From: Porphyra umbilicalis
Lineage: Eukaryota; Rhodophyta; Bangiophyceae; Bangiales; Bangiaceae
Direction of reading: 5' to 3'
Length of the DNA stretch: 64,000 nt
Assembly: GCA_002049455.2 (NCBI GenBank)
Contig: KV918765.1
Span: 248,001-312,000, forward strand
Every line of letters starts with the position of its first letter. Within the stretch, counting starts at the first letter, position 1. The position numbers were made by a program, and so were the translations under genes. Below are positions 31,033-42,061 of the stretch, one piece after another. The notes beneath the pieces were generated by a model, which was not told the DNA's origin, did no database searches, and saw only the letters and a program-made list of their open reading frames with translations.

Positions 31033-32690
31033 AAGTCTGTCTCACTCTATTAGTCCTCTGAGAACCGCACTTTTTTTGGAGAGACCAGAACTCCGCCGCT
31101 ACGACCGCAAATGACAAGCAGTCTTCACACAAGGGATAGAGACCCCCCAAACCTTTTTACTGCAAGAAATGGTACACATTCTTTTGTAGGAAGCCCTTCA
31201 ACGGCACACCTATGTCGAAAAGATACGGCTCAGACGCATCGTTTTCAGGCCTTCCGGCACACTGGGCGAGTCGCACGAGGTCACAGCACCGTTTCTCGCA
31301 TTTGTCCCATGTTCATATACCTCGTGCATTCGAGTGCACTATTCTGCGCAGCGCTCCAATCCCACTGGCCGAAGGTTGACGTCCGTAAAGAGTATGTCGA
31401 GAAGAAGCGTAAGCGTTTTGTTGCAGCGATCCCCTGGCATTGGGAGGCTACTTAAAAGTTCGCTCATCCAGAAGTGCGATCTCTTGCGCGACTTTTGAGA
31501 TTCAATCTCACGAGATCCGGCAGTCCATCGAGTCGCGCTCTTCGTCAGTAGCCAATGAGCGCCTGTGCATGGGAACTCCTAAATTAAATCCAGGAATTCC
31601 CTCGAAAGCCTCTCTGAGTGGCTCAAGCGCCATTGCACACCTACCCCCCCACCCTTTCCCCGCCGTCCCTGTCGTGCCTCCCGCGGTCGCCGTCGTGGGG
31701 CAGCGTGTGTGTGCCACTGCACCTGTGGCCGAAGCGGACTATTCGCTCCAGAAAAGCAACGGCGCCGCCGGGGAGCGCTATGCGGGGGGGGGCGGGGGGA
31801 GGGTGGGGGGGGGGTTGGGGGAACAGCTTCTCCGCACAACTGCAGTTGCTTTGCGCCGGCGGTGACGAGCGTCGGGCCGGCGGCGACGAGCGCCGCACTG
31901 CATTTCAGCGCGGCGGCTGACGCCGCCGGCGACGGGCGTGCTCCAACCGCCGACGTGGTCGCGTGCGCCGCACCCGCCGTGGCAAGCGGCGTCAGCGCTA
32001 CGGCTGCACCCGCCACTGCCGGGGGCGGCACTGCGATCGCAACCGTATTCGCCACCGCGCCTACATCCACCGCCCCGTTGTCGACCCCACAGCCCGCACG
32101 GGCCAACTGCGCCGGCCCACCACCAGAAGGGCCCGAGCGTGGGCGGGTGGGGGGGGGGGGGGGCAGGGGACAGAGGCGGCACTGCGCTCAGACGGCGCGC
32201 GTGCCGGGGCGGTGGCAGCCGGCGCCGACAGCCAGGGCAGCATGCCGCCGACGCCGGTGGGCGTCCAGCTGTGCACATTAGTCGGAGGCCGCTGCCAGTA
32301 AGTTGATATGGCTGACGCTTCTCAGATACTTGTTCTCCGTGAATTCTCTTCCCTTGGTCAGCTGTCACCGTCCTTGCTCCTTATCCGTGCGGCATCACGA
32401 GATCTCGCCCACGAGGCTGAAAACATAGCCTCCCTGTCCTTGCGTTCCTCCCGATTTGGCCAGTCATAAATCCGGTGCTGTCGAGAATCGGGCGGATCGG
32501 ATGCCCCTGATCGATACGAATGCGGAAGTGGGCATCAACGGGTGGGATGTGCTGCGCTTCGCGCTCTGTTTTTTCTTCTGAGGACCCGAGGGCCACCCTC
32601 TGATACGTCTACGAAGTTTGGGGTCGATTGATGTACATGCGTCGAAACCAGAGCCGTTTTTCCATAGGACTAATAAGATGAGATAGACTT
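31033..32690. mobile_element. 1.66 kb Tc1/mariner-like TIR element carrying a GC-rich insert
   Basis: Left end AAGTCTGTCTCACTCTATTA; right end read inward AAGTCTATCTCATCTTATTA; TA at 31031-31032 and 32691-32692. The ends resemble those of the transposase-bearing element at 56992-59648 (AAGTCTATCCCATTCTATTA), so this looks like a non-autonomous relative. The middle (about 31630-32300) is far richer in GC than the ends. Confidence 0.82.
31630..32300 (+). other. GC-rich, coding-like segment inside the TIR element
   Basis: The plus frame 31709-32281 reads an Ala/Thr-rich string such as VACAAPAVASGVSATAAP, in the style of this genome's host proteins, while the flanking parts of the element are moderate in GC. 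This suggests a captured fragment of a host gene, but the source is unknown and low-complexity open frames also occur on the other strand. Confidence 0.4.
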
Positions 32691-32692
32691 TA

Positions 32693-34538
32693 GGTGGGGT
32701 ACACACGTGAGTGGAAGTAGCATGAGGTCACCGTTGTCGTGCCCGCCGTTGCGGCGGTAGCCAGCCATGGGGGATGTATTTGGCCACCTGCTGTGGAATT
32801 CTCCGGTGGACCGGACCACCGCTGTGCGCGTGCCATCGAGAATAAACTAGGAGCGCATTGCTGGAGTGTCCTGGATTGTACGTCAAAGCAGTGCCAACAC
32901 TTGCCAGTCCAATGGATCACGTGCGTTTTTCTGGCACTGCCCCATCTTCTGGATACCGAATGTGCCTTCTGTTCCTGCCTATAGCGATTCCCATTGCTTT
33001 TTGTTGGAAACAGCACTGCGGCCGGTCTCCCATACTGTACTCTGTTCTTTCTGACCAGCTGGAAACAGTACGGGAATTCTATCTTCGCGCGTCTCTTCTT
33101 GTCCAGCAGGACCTCCTTGGCAGATGACACGTCGGCAGCGGCCGGGTGGGCGGCCAGGCAGGAAAACACACAAAACGAGAAACAATTGTAGTGGCGACGG
33201 GCTGTCAGTGGGGAGAAGGGCAGGGACGGCCGCGGTAGCCGAGGAGTGGGCTGCGGTGCGGCACTGACACAGCACTGGTGGGGCGATGGTATCGGCCACG
33301 TCAGCTCCTCTGCACGTGTCAGGCCAGTGTGCGTCGAAATTGACGACCCGCCCACAATGCCAATTTGCGCCCCCGAGCCCCCCAGCACGCCGCTCAGCTC
33401 CCCCCGATCCCCCACCAAACCCCCCCCCAACCCGGCCTCCAACCCCCCCCCAACCCCCCCCCCAGCACCCCCCCCAGCACCCCCCTAATCCCTCGAATCC
33501 CCCCCCCCCCCCCAACACCTCCCCAGGGAGCCCCCACGATCTCTTGTAGCCCCACCCACGATCTCTTGTAGCCCACGTGTCATCGTGGGTCGTTTTTTTC
33601 GAGATACGACCCCGATTTTTGGGAGAACGGCTGTACAGTACATCGTCACCGCCGGCAGAATCCCCATCCAACCGGGTTTTAGATGGGCCTTGGATGTTGT
33701 CTCATAATTCTTTGGATGTTGACGGATGGGCGTCACCCGCTCATCCAAGCCCATCCATCAGAGTTTTCGATGGAATACCGCTGGGCTTTGGATGGGCTTT
33801 GGAGGTGCGTTCTGAGATGACGGCGTAGTCCCGAGTTCCGCCCGTGAGTTCTCCGAGTCGAGGTGGCCCGCTCGAGAGACAGCGTGTGATCCTCGGCAGG
33901 CTCGGCCGTTCCATTTTCAGAAACCCCAATGTACAACCAAGAGACCATGTGATTGGCTACCAGTCGCACGTGGTTTGGCCACACCGCGCAGCAGTTTGGG
34001 CCGATGCAATTGGTCTGCTGGTACCACAAGTATTTTATTGTGTAGCATGCCAATTGCACGTGCCTTGATTGGAACCCGCCGTCCTCACGACCGACTCCGA
34101 ATCCAACGAGGTGAAGTCGCGGCGGAGGCAGAGCTGCGGCGTCCATGACTTCGAAAAGCACTGTGCAAGTGACGGATTTTTTGCACTCTCAAAGCGAATG
34201 GCGGAGCGCTGCGTGGAGCACGGCGTTTTGCGATGTCTCCGACTCTTCGCGATTTTCGAGGCCAAGTCATCTCCAGTCGCTGTCTGTCGGCGTGAAGAAG
34301 ACGACCGTCGGTCTGGTCGTGTCGTCGACGACGCGGACACAATCTACAATATTTGAATGTCAATTACTATGAATCGTGGGAGTTGCATCGCAGAACAGCA
34401 AGAATCGACCTCGTGCCGCCGACGCCGCCGAGCACGGCGGACAGGATGGGACTGGTACGGGGGCTACAGTTAACAAGGGCCCGCCACAAGAGTAGAAATG
34501 ATGCTGGCCCAATGAGATGGCGGAATTTCTCCGGCCAA
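32693..34538. other. Intergenic with C-rich tract and short repeats
   Basis: No gene recognised. 33410-33530 is dominated by C runs broken by AA and AG. Two copies of CACGATCTCTTGTAGCCC lie at about 33534-33575. A cluster of GGATG/CATCC motifs at 33665-33810 looks like degenerate transposon-end repeats. Confidence 0.45.
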
Positions 34539-34560
34539 GCTCTGTGCGATCGCACAGAGC
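34539..34560. repeat. 22 bp perfect palindrome
   Basis: Built around TGTGCGATCGCACA, symmetric over 22 bases. It may be a protein-binding site or chance. Confidence 0.6.
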
Positions 34561-35181
34561 GCGCGACACGCCCCAGAGTGCGCACTCCGCAGATCACCTC
34601 CAGCGGATTTGGTGGCCATCACAGCGAAGCACTGCTGTCACCAGGGACCACTGATGGCACGCGACGACGAGCGGCTGGCCACGCAACGGAGCCGCGCGCA
34701 GCTGCCCGGACCTCAACGTGCAATGGCAAGGCGGGATTGGTGTCAGACCGCAACGCTCGCGCCGGCGCTGCCAGCGCGGTCTCGCAAACACGAGCACACC
34801 CACACCTGGGATGCATGTGCATGCATCAACGTCGCCTTCGCTGAGGCGTATTCGCCAGCCGCGTGGCGGCAGCCGAAAGACACAAGACCGCTTAACAGGC
34901 ACACCCGAGAGTCTGTGTCCTGGTTAGGGGCCCCGCCAGACCCGCCAGCTACTGAGCACTTCTCTTGTCCGTCGATAGCCTTTCCCCTCGGAGACGCACG
35001 TCAAACCCCTCTTTCCCAGCCCCGTTCCGGCCCTTGTGACCCACTCTACCCCGCCACAAGGCGTTTTGCACAGCTGGGCGCCCCCCTCCTCCCCTCTCCG
35101 GCGTGGCGTTGGGCACCTCGTTCGTCCGTCTTGGCACCTACGCGACCGACCGTTTTCCTTCTCCACCGCCCCAAGCCCACC
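34561..35181. other. Probable 5' flank of the small gene
   Basis: GC-rich. An in-frame extension reaches back to 34609, but its composition is random, so I treat this stretch as promoter and 5' leader. Confidence 0.4.
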
Positions 35182-35469
35182 ATGGCATCTCGAAAGGCGG
35201 GATCGTCATCGACCTCACTGCCTCACGAGGTGAAAACAACAAAGGAGGCGGACGAGGCGGCGGCCGACCATGTCACCCACAAGCCCGAGGCCGGCAAGAC
35301 CTCCAACGCGACCGCTGCGGACGAGACCACTCAAGCGCCCGCCGATGACGCTCCTGTAGCGTGCTTGCCGCTGAGGGACCTTGCCTCCCGCTTTCGGGAC
35401 TCGTGCCTGCCGTCGTCTGACGTAGCCGCCTCACTGGTGCGATCGCTGCCCAATCCCAAGCGCATGTGA
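35182..35469 (+). CDS. Small protein, 95 residues (unrecognised)
   Basis: ATG at 35182 in the strong context CCCACCATGG, preceded by a C/T-rich leader like those of the glyoxalase-fold genes further on. The product begins MASRKAGSSSTSLP, is Thr/Ala/Asp-rich and probably disordered for 60 residues, then has a more ordered end (CLPLRDLASRFRDSCL, DVAASLVRSLPNPKRM) with an amphipathic helix. No known domain. The longer 286-codon frame starting at 34609 was rejected. Confidence 0.5.
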   Translation: MASRKAGSSSTSLPHEVKTTKEADEAAADHVTHKPEAGKTSNATAADETTQAPADDAPVACLPLRDLASRFRDSCLPSSDVAASLVRSLPNPKRM

Positions 35470-35729
35470 GCCTCGTGGTTCATGTGAACTGGCTCGTTCG
35501 GGGACTACCGCCCGGCGGCTTCGACAGAGGAGGACGAGCGGTGCCGCCGCGGCGGCGCGGCGCCTGACGCGGCGACGCTTCAACCACGGCGGCACCTGGT
35601 GCTGAGGCTGTGCGTCGGACGCGTTGGCGATCAGTGAGATTCGACCGAGGGGCCCGAGGTGGAAGTTGGCTGAGCCGCTCGACCATGGGTCGGTGGCCGC
35701 ATAGGCGAGCGGCGCCCATGCGGTGGCTT

Positions 35730-35835
35730 GCCTCGCGGGGTGTCACGCAGCGGCGTGCCGCGCGGGGTATCGCGCGGTAGCATGCCGCGCGGGGTATCGC
35801 GCGGTAGCATGCCGCGCGGGGTGTCGCGTGGTGAC
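35730..35835. repeat. Minisatellite, about 27 bp unit
   Basis: Nearly four tandem copies of a unit containing GCCGCGCGGGGTATCGCGCG, the first and last degenerate. Confidence 0.85.
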
Positions 35836-36711
35836 GGCTAGGCATGGCACGAGCGGGCGCGGCACAGACGATGGTGGGCGTGCAGGTGGCCGCGCCCGGC
35901 GTGTAGGCACGGCTGGTTGCGTGGGCGTTGGCGAGACGGAAGGGACGCCTTGGCAGGCGGTCGTATGGTTTATCGCGAGAAGAGGCGAGGCGTGTCGGCA
36001 ACTATGCCAGGCGGTCACGCCCACGGGACGCGTGCCGGCTTGAGCCGGACGGCTCGTGACGGGGTGAATGTGCGGAGGGCGAGGGATGTGAGACTATGTC
36101 CTAGACGTGGCGTCCGTGATGAGGGAGAGTTGTGATCAGTGAATGTCAGCTGGGGGCAGATTGGCGTACTGTGCGCCCTGGGCGGGCCGCTGGGCCGCCT
36201 GTGGTGGGAGATTTGGTCAGGTGGAACGCGCCCCCAGCCGCCCGTTGAGTACAAGACAACGCGTTATGTCGACAATGCGAGACGAGGGTGGAGGTCGTCG
36301 GTAGGAACGACATCACCTTTCTGACAGTTCGTAGACACGGGGGGTCTCCTTCGCTTCACAGAAGGGGAGGGTGATAGTGCCCGGGCGCCAGAGGGATGGG
36401 AGTGCCTGGTAGGGATGGTGATGAGGTTCTGCGTTCACTGCGCCACTGGCGCCTGCGAATGGAGAGACATGGTGCGTTCAGCTGCAACAGGTCGGTTCTG
36501 CAAGTGTATCCTCTTCTTCCTTGCTTGAACATTCCGCGTGTACTACAGCTGAATATGCTCTTCCTCGAGCCAGTCCAGAACCAGCACACGCGTCACAGAC
36601 AAGCCGAAAGGGTTGGTGAGCTCGCTCTGGTGGTACCCCAGCACCAGCCGTACGCTGTGGTCGCGACCGACACCCAGGTCTCGTGCCGGTGCTGAGCGCT
36701 CAACAAGAGGC
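35836..36711. other. Intergenic, no gene
   Basis: Nothing recognised; short open frames only. Confidence 0.4.
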
Positions 36712-38300
36712 ATCCAGATTTCGGCTGTCACTTGTCTCACGACGCCACCGGTTGAGGCGGTGCCGTGCGTGCGCCGCTTCAAGTGGCCCCCGGAAAGGCC
36801 CGTGCAGGCGGTCGTTGATCGAGAGGACTTCTGGGACAACCCTTGCTCGGCTGCTGACGTGGGCGCTCAGCCCACGGCCGGGGGCTGGCACCCCCGCGGG
36901 GGTGCCCTGCCAAGAGTACGCACAGGTGCCCGGGATGCGTGCAGGAGAGTGGACGCCATCTCTGACACTGGGTGGAGCACGGCGCAAGGACGTCAGCCGT
37001 GCTGTTGACCGCCGAGCGACGGTCGTCTGTGGTCTGGTTGGTGCCGCGAGCCATCGGGTGCACGCTCTTTTTGGATTCAGCAGGCGGTGCCAGCGCGCCC
37101 TGACAGCGCATGCGGGCACTCTGGCAGGGCGAGGGGGCCCTGCGGGAAGCCTGGGGTGACTCGTGCTCGGCCCTTTGCATGCCCATAACAGCGCTGCATG
37201 AGCTTGCCCCACCGGCCGCATCCTGCCAACGCGTCGCACACCTGCTCATCCCGCACAACCTACCTCATCCTTCCACGCTCCTATCCTCGACAAGCCCCAT
37301 TGCCCTACCTCCCCCGTTCTTCCCCACACGCACTCATGGACACCAACACGCCGACGACCGAGACCGCGCCCGCCGTGGCCGCTGCCCCCGCCGCGGCTGC
37401 CCCCAAGGCTAACGCCAAGCCCGCAGCAGCCGCCCCCGAGACGGACGCCAAGGCCACCGCTGCCGTCGCGGACGCGCCGACCAAGACCCCCCCCGCCCCT
37501 GCCACCAAGATTGAGGCCGCCGTGCCCTGCCTGATCGTCAACGACATGGCCGCCTCGCTGGACTTTTACCTCAACGTCGTCGGCTTCAAGATGACCATGG
37601 GCATCAACAAGGAACACAAGGCGACGGACAAGACGCCCGCGGCGTGGCCGTCCGTTGATTTTGCAATGCTGTCGTCCACGGGGGTGCACGGCAGCCCCGG
37701 GGAGCTGATGCTCGAGATCCGCAACCCCGACAGCCCAGCCGGCGCCCTTGTCGGCGCGGGACCGCTCGGAGTGGGGGTGTCGCTGTACCTCCGCGGGCCT
37801 GACCCTGACGCCATCCACGCCGCCCTGCCGCCGACCGTCAAGGTGCTTGTGCCGCCCCACAACGAGTGGTACGGGATGCGCGAGCTGACGTTGGCGGACC
37901 CCAACGGGTACGTCGTGGCGCTCGGGCGCGAGACGGGTGAGCCGTGCACGTCGCTCCAGGCAACGGAGGGGACGACGAACGGCGATGCGGCCAAGTAGAG
38001 CGCTAGGGCGGAAGTTTGGCCGTGCAGGCTGCATGGCAGACTTGGGGGGCGGGGATCATCATCGCTTGTAGCCGTTTGCGCTCGTCATGTTTAGGGTCGT
38101 TGCACGTGTCTCCTCTGTGGCAGCGTTGGGCCGTTGCCCGTTCAGGTCTCGGTAGTCGAGAGTGAAGGGTAGTCTTTTGTGGCTCTCAGCTGACAGAAAA
38201 TCAGCGCCGTATAGCGGCGGAGCAGTATGCAGCAGGTCGCCGACGGTTGCCTGATGTCGACTTGTTCCTCAACCGGGGCCAAGGGAGAAAGCGCTGAGCT
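36712..38300 (+). repeat. Tandem duplication, unit 1
   Basis: Matches 40301 to about 41855 from ATCCAGATTT through the upstream region, the whole coding frame and about 300 bp downstream. The match is interrupted by small indels in the flanks and is tightest in the leader and coding part. Confidence 0.88.
37336..37998 (+). CDS. Glyoxalase-fold (VOC superfamily) protein, copy 1
   Basis: 220 residues from ATG 37336 (MDTNTPTTE), preceded by a C/T-rich leader identical for about 60 bp to copy 2. The first 60 residues are an Ala/Pro/Lys-rich flexible arm. The rest is one glyoxalase/bleomycin-resistance/dioxygenase-like domain: AAVPCLIVNDMAASLDFYLNVVGF (first strand and helix, strings overlapping), GELMLEIRNPDS, GVGVSLYLRGPDPDAI and a closing ELTLADPNGYVVALGR. 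VOC proteins usually bind a metal at the cup of paired modules; metal ligands are not clear here, so the reaction cannot be named. A frame extending upstream from 37198 is leader sequence. Copy 2 differs at about ten residues. Confidence 0.85.
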   Translation: MDTNTPTTETAPAVAAAPAAAAPKANAKPAAAAPETDAKATAAVADAPTKTPPAPATKIEAAVPCLIVNDMAASLDFYLNVVGFKMTMGINKEHKATDKTPAAWPSVDFAMLSSTGVHGSPGELMLEIRNPDSPAGALVGAGPLGVGVSLYLRGPDPDAIHAALPPTVKVLVPPHNEWYGMRELTLADPNGYVVALGRETGEPCTSLQATEGTTNGDAAK

Positions 38301-38312
38301 GCAAGAAAGCGC

Positions 38313-38319
38313 TATAAAA
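38313..38319 (+). promoter_or_regulatory. TATA box
   Basis: TATAAAA, 104 bp before the GCCATGG start at 38423, a plausible spacing for a start site near 38340. Confidence 0.5.
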
Positions 38320-38422
38320 TACGCCAAACGAAATGCCTCTGAGCGTGTGCTCGAATGAAAAAAGGCGAGACGGCCCGGCCCAAAGGCCACCTACATCCAC
38401 GCCGCGGACCGACCCTACCGCC

Positions 38423-38957
38423 ATGGCCTTCTTCTCCCTCTTCCAATTCCGCCTAGCTCACACCACAGGATTGCCACCAAGAAAAAAGCGTTTCGGACGA
38501 CTGCCCTTCCACCAACCACCCCCGAGCAATGCCCCCCTCACCAACCCCCCCCAACGCCATCCACAGCCGCCGCGCGCACAGCGCCTCAGCGTTCAGGGGT
38601 TGCACCCTCGCGGCACCCCCCGCGCTCCCTTTGTCCCGCCATCCCCCCCCCCCCCCCCCCCCCCCCACCGCATCGCACTCGCACCGCCGACTGCGGGCGG
38701 GCGTGCGGGGTGGCGGGTGCCCGACCCCCGCCACCTGCCCTCACCGCCGCGGCAGCGCCACCGCACGTCACGGCGGCGCCGCCGAGGGCCCCGCCGTCGG
38801 CGCGCGCCGCCGCCGCCCTCGCCGCGGCGGCGGTGGCAGCCGCCGCCGCGCGGGCGGCGGCGGCACCCGCGCGGCGGCTCCCCGACGCCGCGACCGCGCC
38901 ACGACCGCCGCCCGGTCGGGCCGGCCGCCGCCGCGCCGCGCCTCGCCGCCGACCGCT

Positions 38958-39025
<68 letters not shown>

Positions 39026-39486
39026 CCGTGCCGCCGCCGCCGCCGCCGCCGCCGCGGCCACAAACCGTCGCGGCTCCGCCGCGCGTCGTCTTAACGGGCG
39101 CCGCCACTGGCGTCACGGCCGCAGACGCGGCGGCAGCCGCGCCGCGCCGCCCGCGGCGCGCCCGCCGCGGGCTCGCGCGGGGCGCGGGCGGTCTGCGCGG
39201 CGGCGGCCGCCGCCCCCAACCGCGGCGACGATGGCGCGCCGCCCGTCTGCGTGGCGGCCGCGGCGCGGCGGCGGCCGCGCCGGGGGGCTCCCCCCACCGC
39301 CATGGCTGGTCGCGGGCATGCCCGACGGGGGGCGCGGTCACCCTCGCCGCCGACGCGCGGGGGCTGCTGGCGCTCACAGCCCGCAGCACAAAAAAAAAAC
39401 CGAGGTGGGTTGGCCAACCGTATGTTGAAATATTCACCCTACCATATTTTCCGCCCTTCTTGGTGGTCAGGTCCAAAACGTCATGA
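38423..39486 (+). CDS. Possible Pro/Ala-rich gene, frame unclear
   Basis: A TATA box and the ATG context CCGCCATGG suggest a gene start (MAFFSLFQFRLAHTTG). The frame stays open to 39094, but the most coding-like Ala-rich stretch (38760-38920) and the end (to 39486) lie in other frames. A 22-base C run near 38644-38666 and a long GCC repeat separate them, so slips at these runs are likely. No domain is secure; LTGAATGV near 39090 is reminiscent of a Rossmann-fold start but stands alone. Confidence 0.3.
38960..39022. repeat. (GCC)n microsatellite
   Basis: About 21 uninterrupted GCC units, continuing imperfectly to about 39060. Confidence 0.95.
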
Positions 39487-40300
39487 AAACGGAGGTTCGG
39501 GGGGCCACCTCATGAAAGTGTGGGTAAAAACGGAAACAGGGCAGAGCCCCGCACGCCAGCCTCGGAGCGTGTGCGATGCCTTTGAACAGACGCAAGACGG
39601 TCCCCAGACGCAAGGCCACCGGTACGGGTGGGGTTCCGCCCCCGAGACCCCGTTGGTCACGCCCTCCCCCCCACCCGTATCCCGCCCGGCCGCATTGCAT
39701 GGGCAGCGGCGGCGGCGGTGGCGGCGGAGCGGCAGCGTCGGCAGGGGCCCGCCGCAGCCCCGTGTGCCGCTGCAGCGGTGCGCCGCCGGCACGGGCGTCG
39801 CGGCGCGCCGCCCGCCCGCGTGGCCGCGCCATCCTCTTGACTGGCGTCGCCACCGACCGCCGCCGACGCCGCCGCCGCCGCCGTGGCCATGCCGCCCGCG
39901 CCGCCGCGCCCCCAACTCCCTTTTTTCCAATCGCGGGAGGGGCGGGCAACGGCTGCCGCCGCCACCGACGGGCGTGGCGCAACGCGCACGCCGCCCGTCG
40001 GCGATGCGGTCGGGTCGGTCACGGCCGCGTCGGGGGTGCGCCGACCCCCGCCGCTGGCGTCCGCGCCACCCAACGGGCGGCGTGCCTGTCGGCGAGCCGC
40101 GCAACCTTGGGGGGATGGAGCGGGGTGGCCGCCGTGCCCGCCGCCGGTGCGGCGCTCGCCCACGTCATGCTCGTCCAATACTCAGCAGTATACGTCGCAC
40201 ACTGGTCGATGACAAGAACAGGAAGGGATGGCTTGGCTCTGGTTGCCGAGACAGACACCCAGAACTTGTTGACGGGGCTGGGCGAGCTCCCATAAAAGAT
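39487..40300. other. GC-rich spacer, no secure gene
   Basis: Open frames on both strands. The plus frame near 39826 reads RAILLTGVATD, echoing RVVLTGAATGV near 39085 in the preceding segment, so a second degenerate copy of that segment may lie here. Confidence 0.35.
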
Positions 40301-41855
40301 ATCCAGATTTTCCGTTGTCGCTTGTCTCGACGGCGCCACTGGTTGAGACGGTGCCGAGCGTGCGCCGCTTCAAGTGGCCCCCGGAAAGGCCTGTGCAGGC
40401 TGTCGCTGCTCGGCAGGACTTTTGGGTCACCCCTGCCTTGGTGCTGCTGACGGGAAAGGGGCACGACCCGCGAGGTGGGGCCCTTCCACACGCGCACGCA
40501 CGGGTGTCAGAGACGCGTGCAGACGCCACGTCTGACACTGGATGGAGCATGGCGCAAGGACATCAGCCGTGCTGTTGACAGCCGAACGACGGTCGTTGGT
40601 GGGCGTTGTTGGTGCCGCGAGGCGTCGGGTGCACGCGTTTTTTTCGGATTCAGTAGGCCGTGGGAGCGCCCCTGATAGCGCGTGCGGGCGCGGGGGGGCC
40701 CCTACGGGAAGATGTCTGGTTGGTGTATGGCGTTCCGCAAGCCTACAAGAGCACTGGCTGCGCTGGTCCGATCGGCTGCACCCGGCCACCTCGACGCACA
40801 CCTGTTCTCCCCGCACAACCTACCTCATCCTTCCGCGCTCCTATCCTCGACAAGCCCCATTGCCCTACCTCCCCCGTTCTTCCCCACACGCACTCATGGA
40901 CACCAACACGCCGACGACCGAGACCGCGCCCGCCGTGGCCGCTGCCCCCGCCGCGGCTGCCCCCGAGGCTAACGCCAAGCCCGCAGCAGCCGCCCCCGAG
41001 ACGGACGCCAAGGCCACCGCTGCCGTCGCGGACGCGCCGACCAAGACCCCCCCCGCCCCTGCCACCAAGATTGAGGCCGCCGTGCCCTGCCTGATCGTCA
41101 ACGACATGGCCGCCTCGCTGGACTTTTATCTCAACGTCGTCGGCTTCAAGATGACCATGGGCATCAACAAGGACCACAAGACGACGGACAAGACGCCCGC
41201 GGCGTGGCCGTCCGTTGATTTTGCAATGCTGTCGTCCACGGGGGTGCACGGCAGCCCCGGGGAGCTGATGCTCGAGATCCGCAACCCCGACAGCCCAGCC
41301 GGCGCCCTTGTCGGCGCGGGGCCGCTCGGAGTGGGGGTGTCGCTGTACCTCCGCGGGCCTGACCCTGACGCCATCCACGCCGCCCTGCCGCCGACCGTCA
41401 AGGTGCTTGTGCCGCCCCACACTGAGTGGTACGGGATGCGCGAGCTGACGTTGGCGGACCCCAACGGGTACGTCGTGACGCTCGGGCGCCCGACGGGTGA
41501 GCCGTGCCCGACCATCCCAGCGACGGAGGGGACGACGAACGGCGATGCGGCCAAGTAGAACGCAAGGGCGGAAGCTTGGTTAGGCAGGCGGCATTGTTGG
41601 CTTGAGGGGGGTGTCATCGTCGCTTGTAGTTGTCAGCGCTCGTCATGTTTGGGGTCGCTACAAGCGTCTGCTCCTTGGTAGCGTTGGGTCGTTGCCCGTT
41701 CTGGTCTCGGTAGTCGGGAATGAAGAATATGCGTTTATGACTTGCACATAAGATACAACGCAGTACGGCTGGGGAACCACCTGCAGCAGCTCGCTGGTGA
41801 CTGTCTGACGGTGACCTTCGTCTCATTCGTCGCGGAGGGAGAACACGCTGACATA
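40301..41855 (+). repeat. Tandem duplication, unit 2
   Basis: Second copy of 36712-38300, offset by 3.56 kb at the start codons. Confidence 0.88.
40896..41558 (+). CDS. Glyoxalase-fold (VOC superfamily) protein, copy 2
   Basis: 220 residues from ATG 40896, same length and domain plan as copy 1, about 95% identical. Of roughly ten differences, five fall in one short stretch near the C terminus (GRPTGEPCPTIPATEG here against GRETGEPCTSLQATEG), two lie in the first module (NKDHKTTDK against NKEHKATDK) and one in the Ala-rich arm. The C/T-rich leader is conserved, so both copies are probably expressed. Confidence 0.85.
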   Translation: MDTNTPTTETAPAVAAAPAAAAPEANAKPAAAAPETDAKATAAVADAPTKTPPAPATKIEAAVPCLIVNDMAASLDFYLNVVGFKMTMGINKDHKTTDKTPAAWPSVDFAMLSSTGVHGSPGELMLEIRNPDSPAGALVGAGPLGVGVSLYLRGPDPDAIHAALPPTVKVLVPPHTEWYGMRELTLADPNGYVVTLGRPTGEPCPTIPATEGTTNGDAAK

Positions 41856-42061
41856 GAAGATCGACAAGAACATAGGCGCCATCACAAAAGAAGCGATACG
41901 AAGCACACAAGCACAGCACAGCACCCAACCACACCACAATCACCCCGCATCACTACACAATCGATTGGGCATGAAAGCAAAGGTCAAGGCATGGAGAAGG
42001 AGAAGCACCAAGAACAGCACCATCAAATCCCCCACGGTACACGGGTGCCGGTGGGGTCGCC

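Noticed and set aside
34609-35181. N-terminal extension of the small gene at 35182
   Set aside because: Random-looking composition and a much better start context at 35182.
39060-39900. Short-chain dehydrogenase or epimerase gene suggested by LTGAATGV and ILLTGVATD
   Set aside because: Only a single glycine-rich motif in each place, no active site and no continuing fold.
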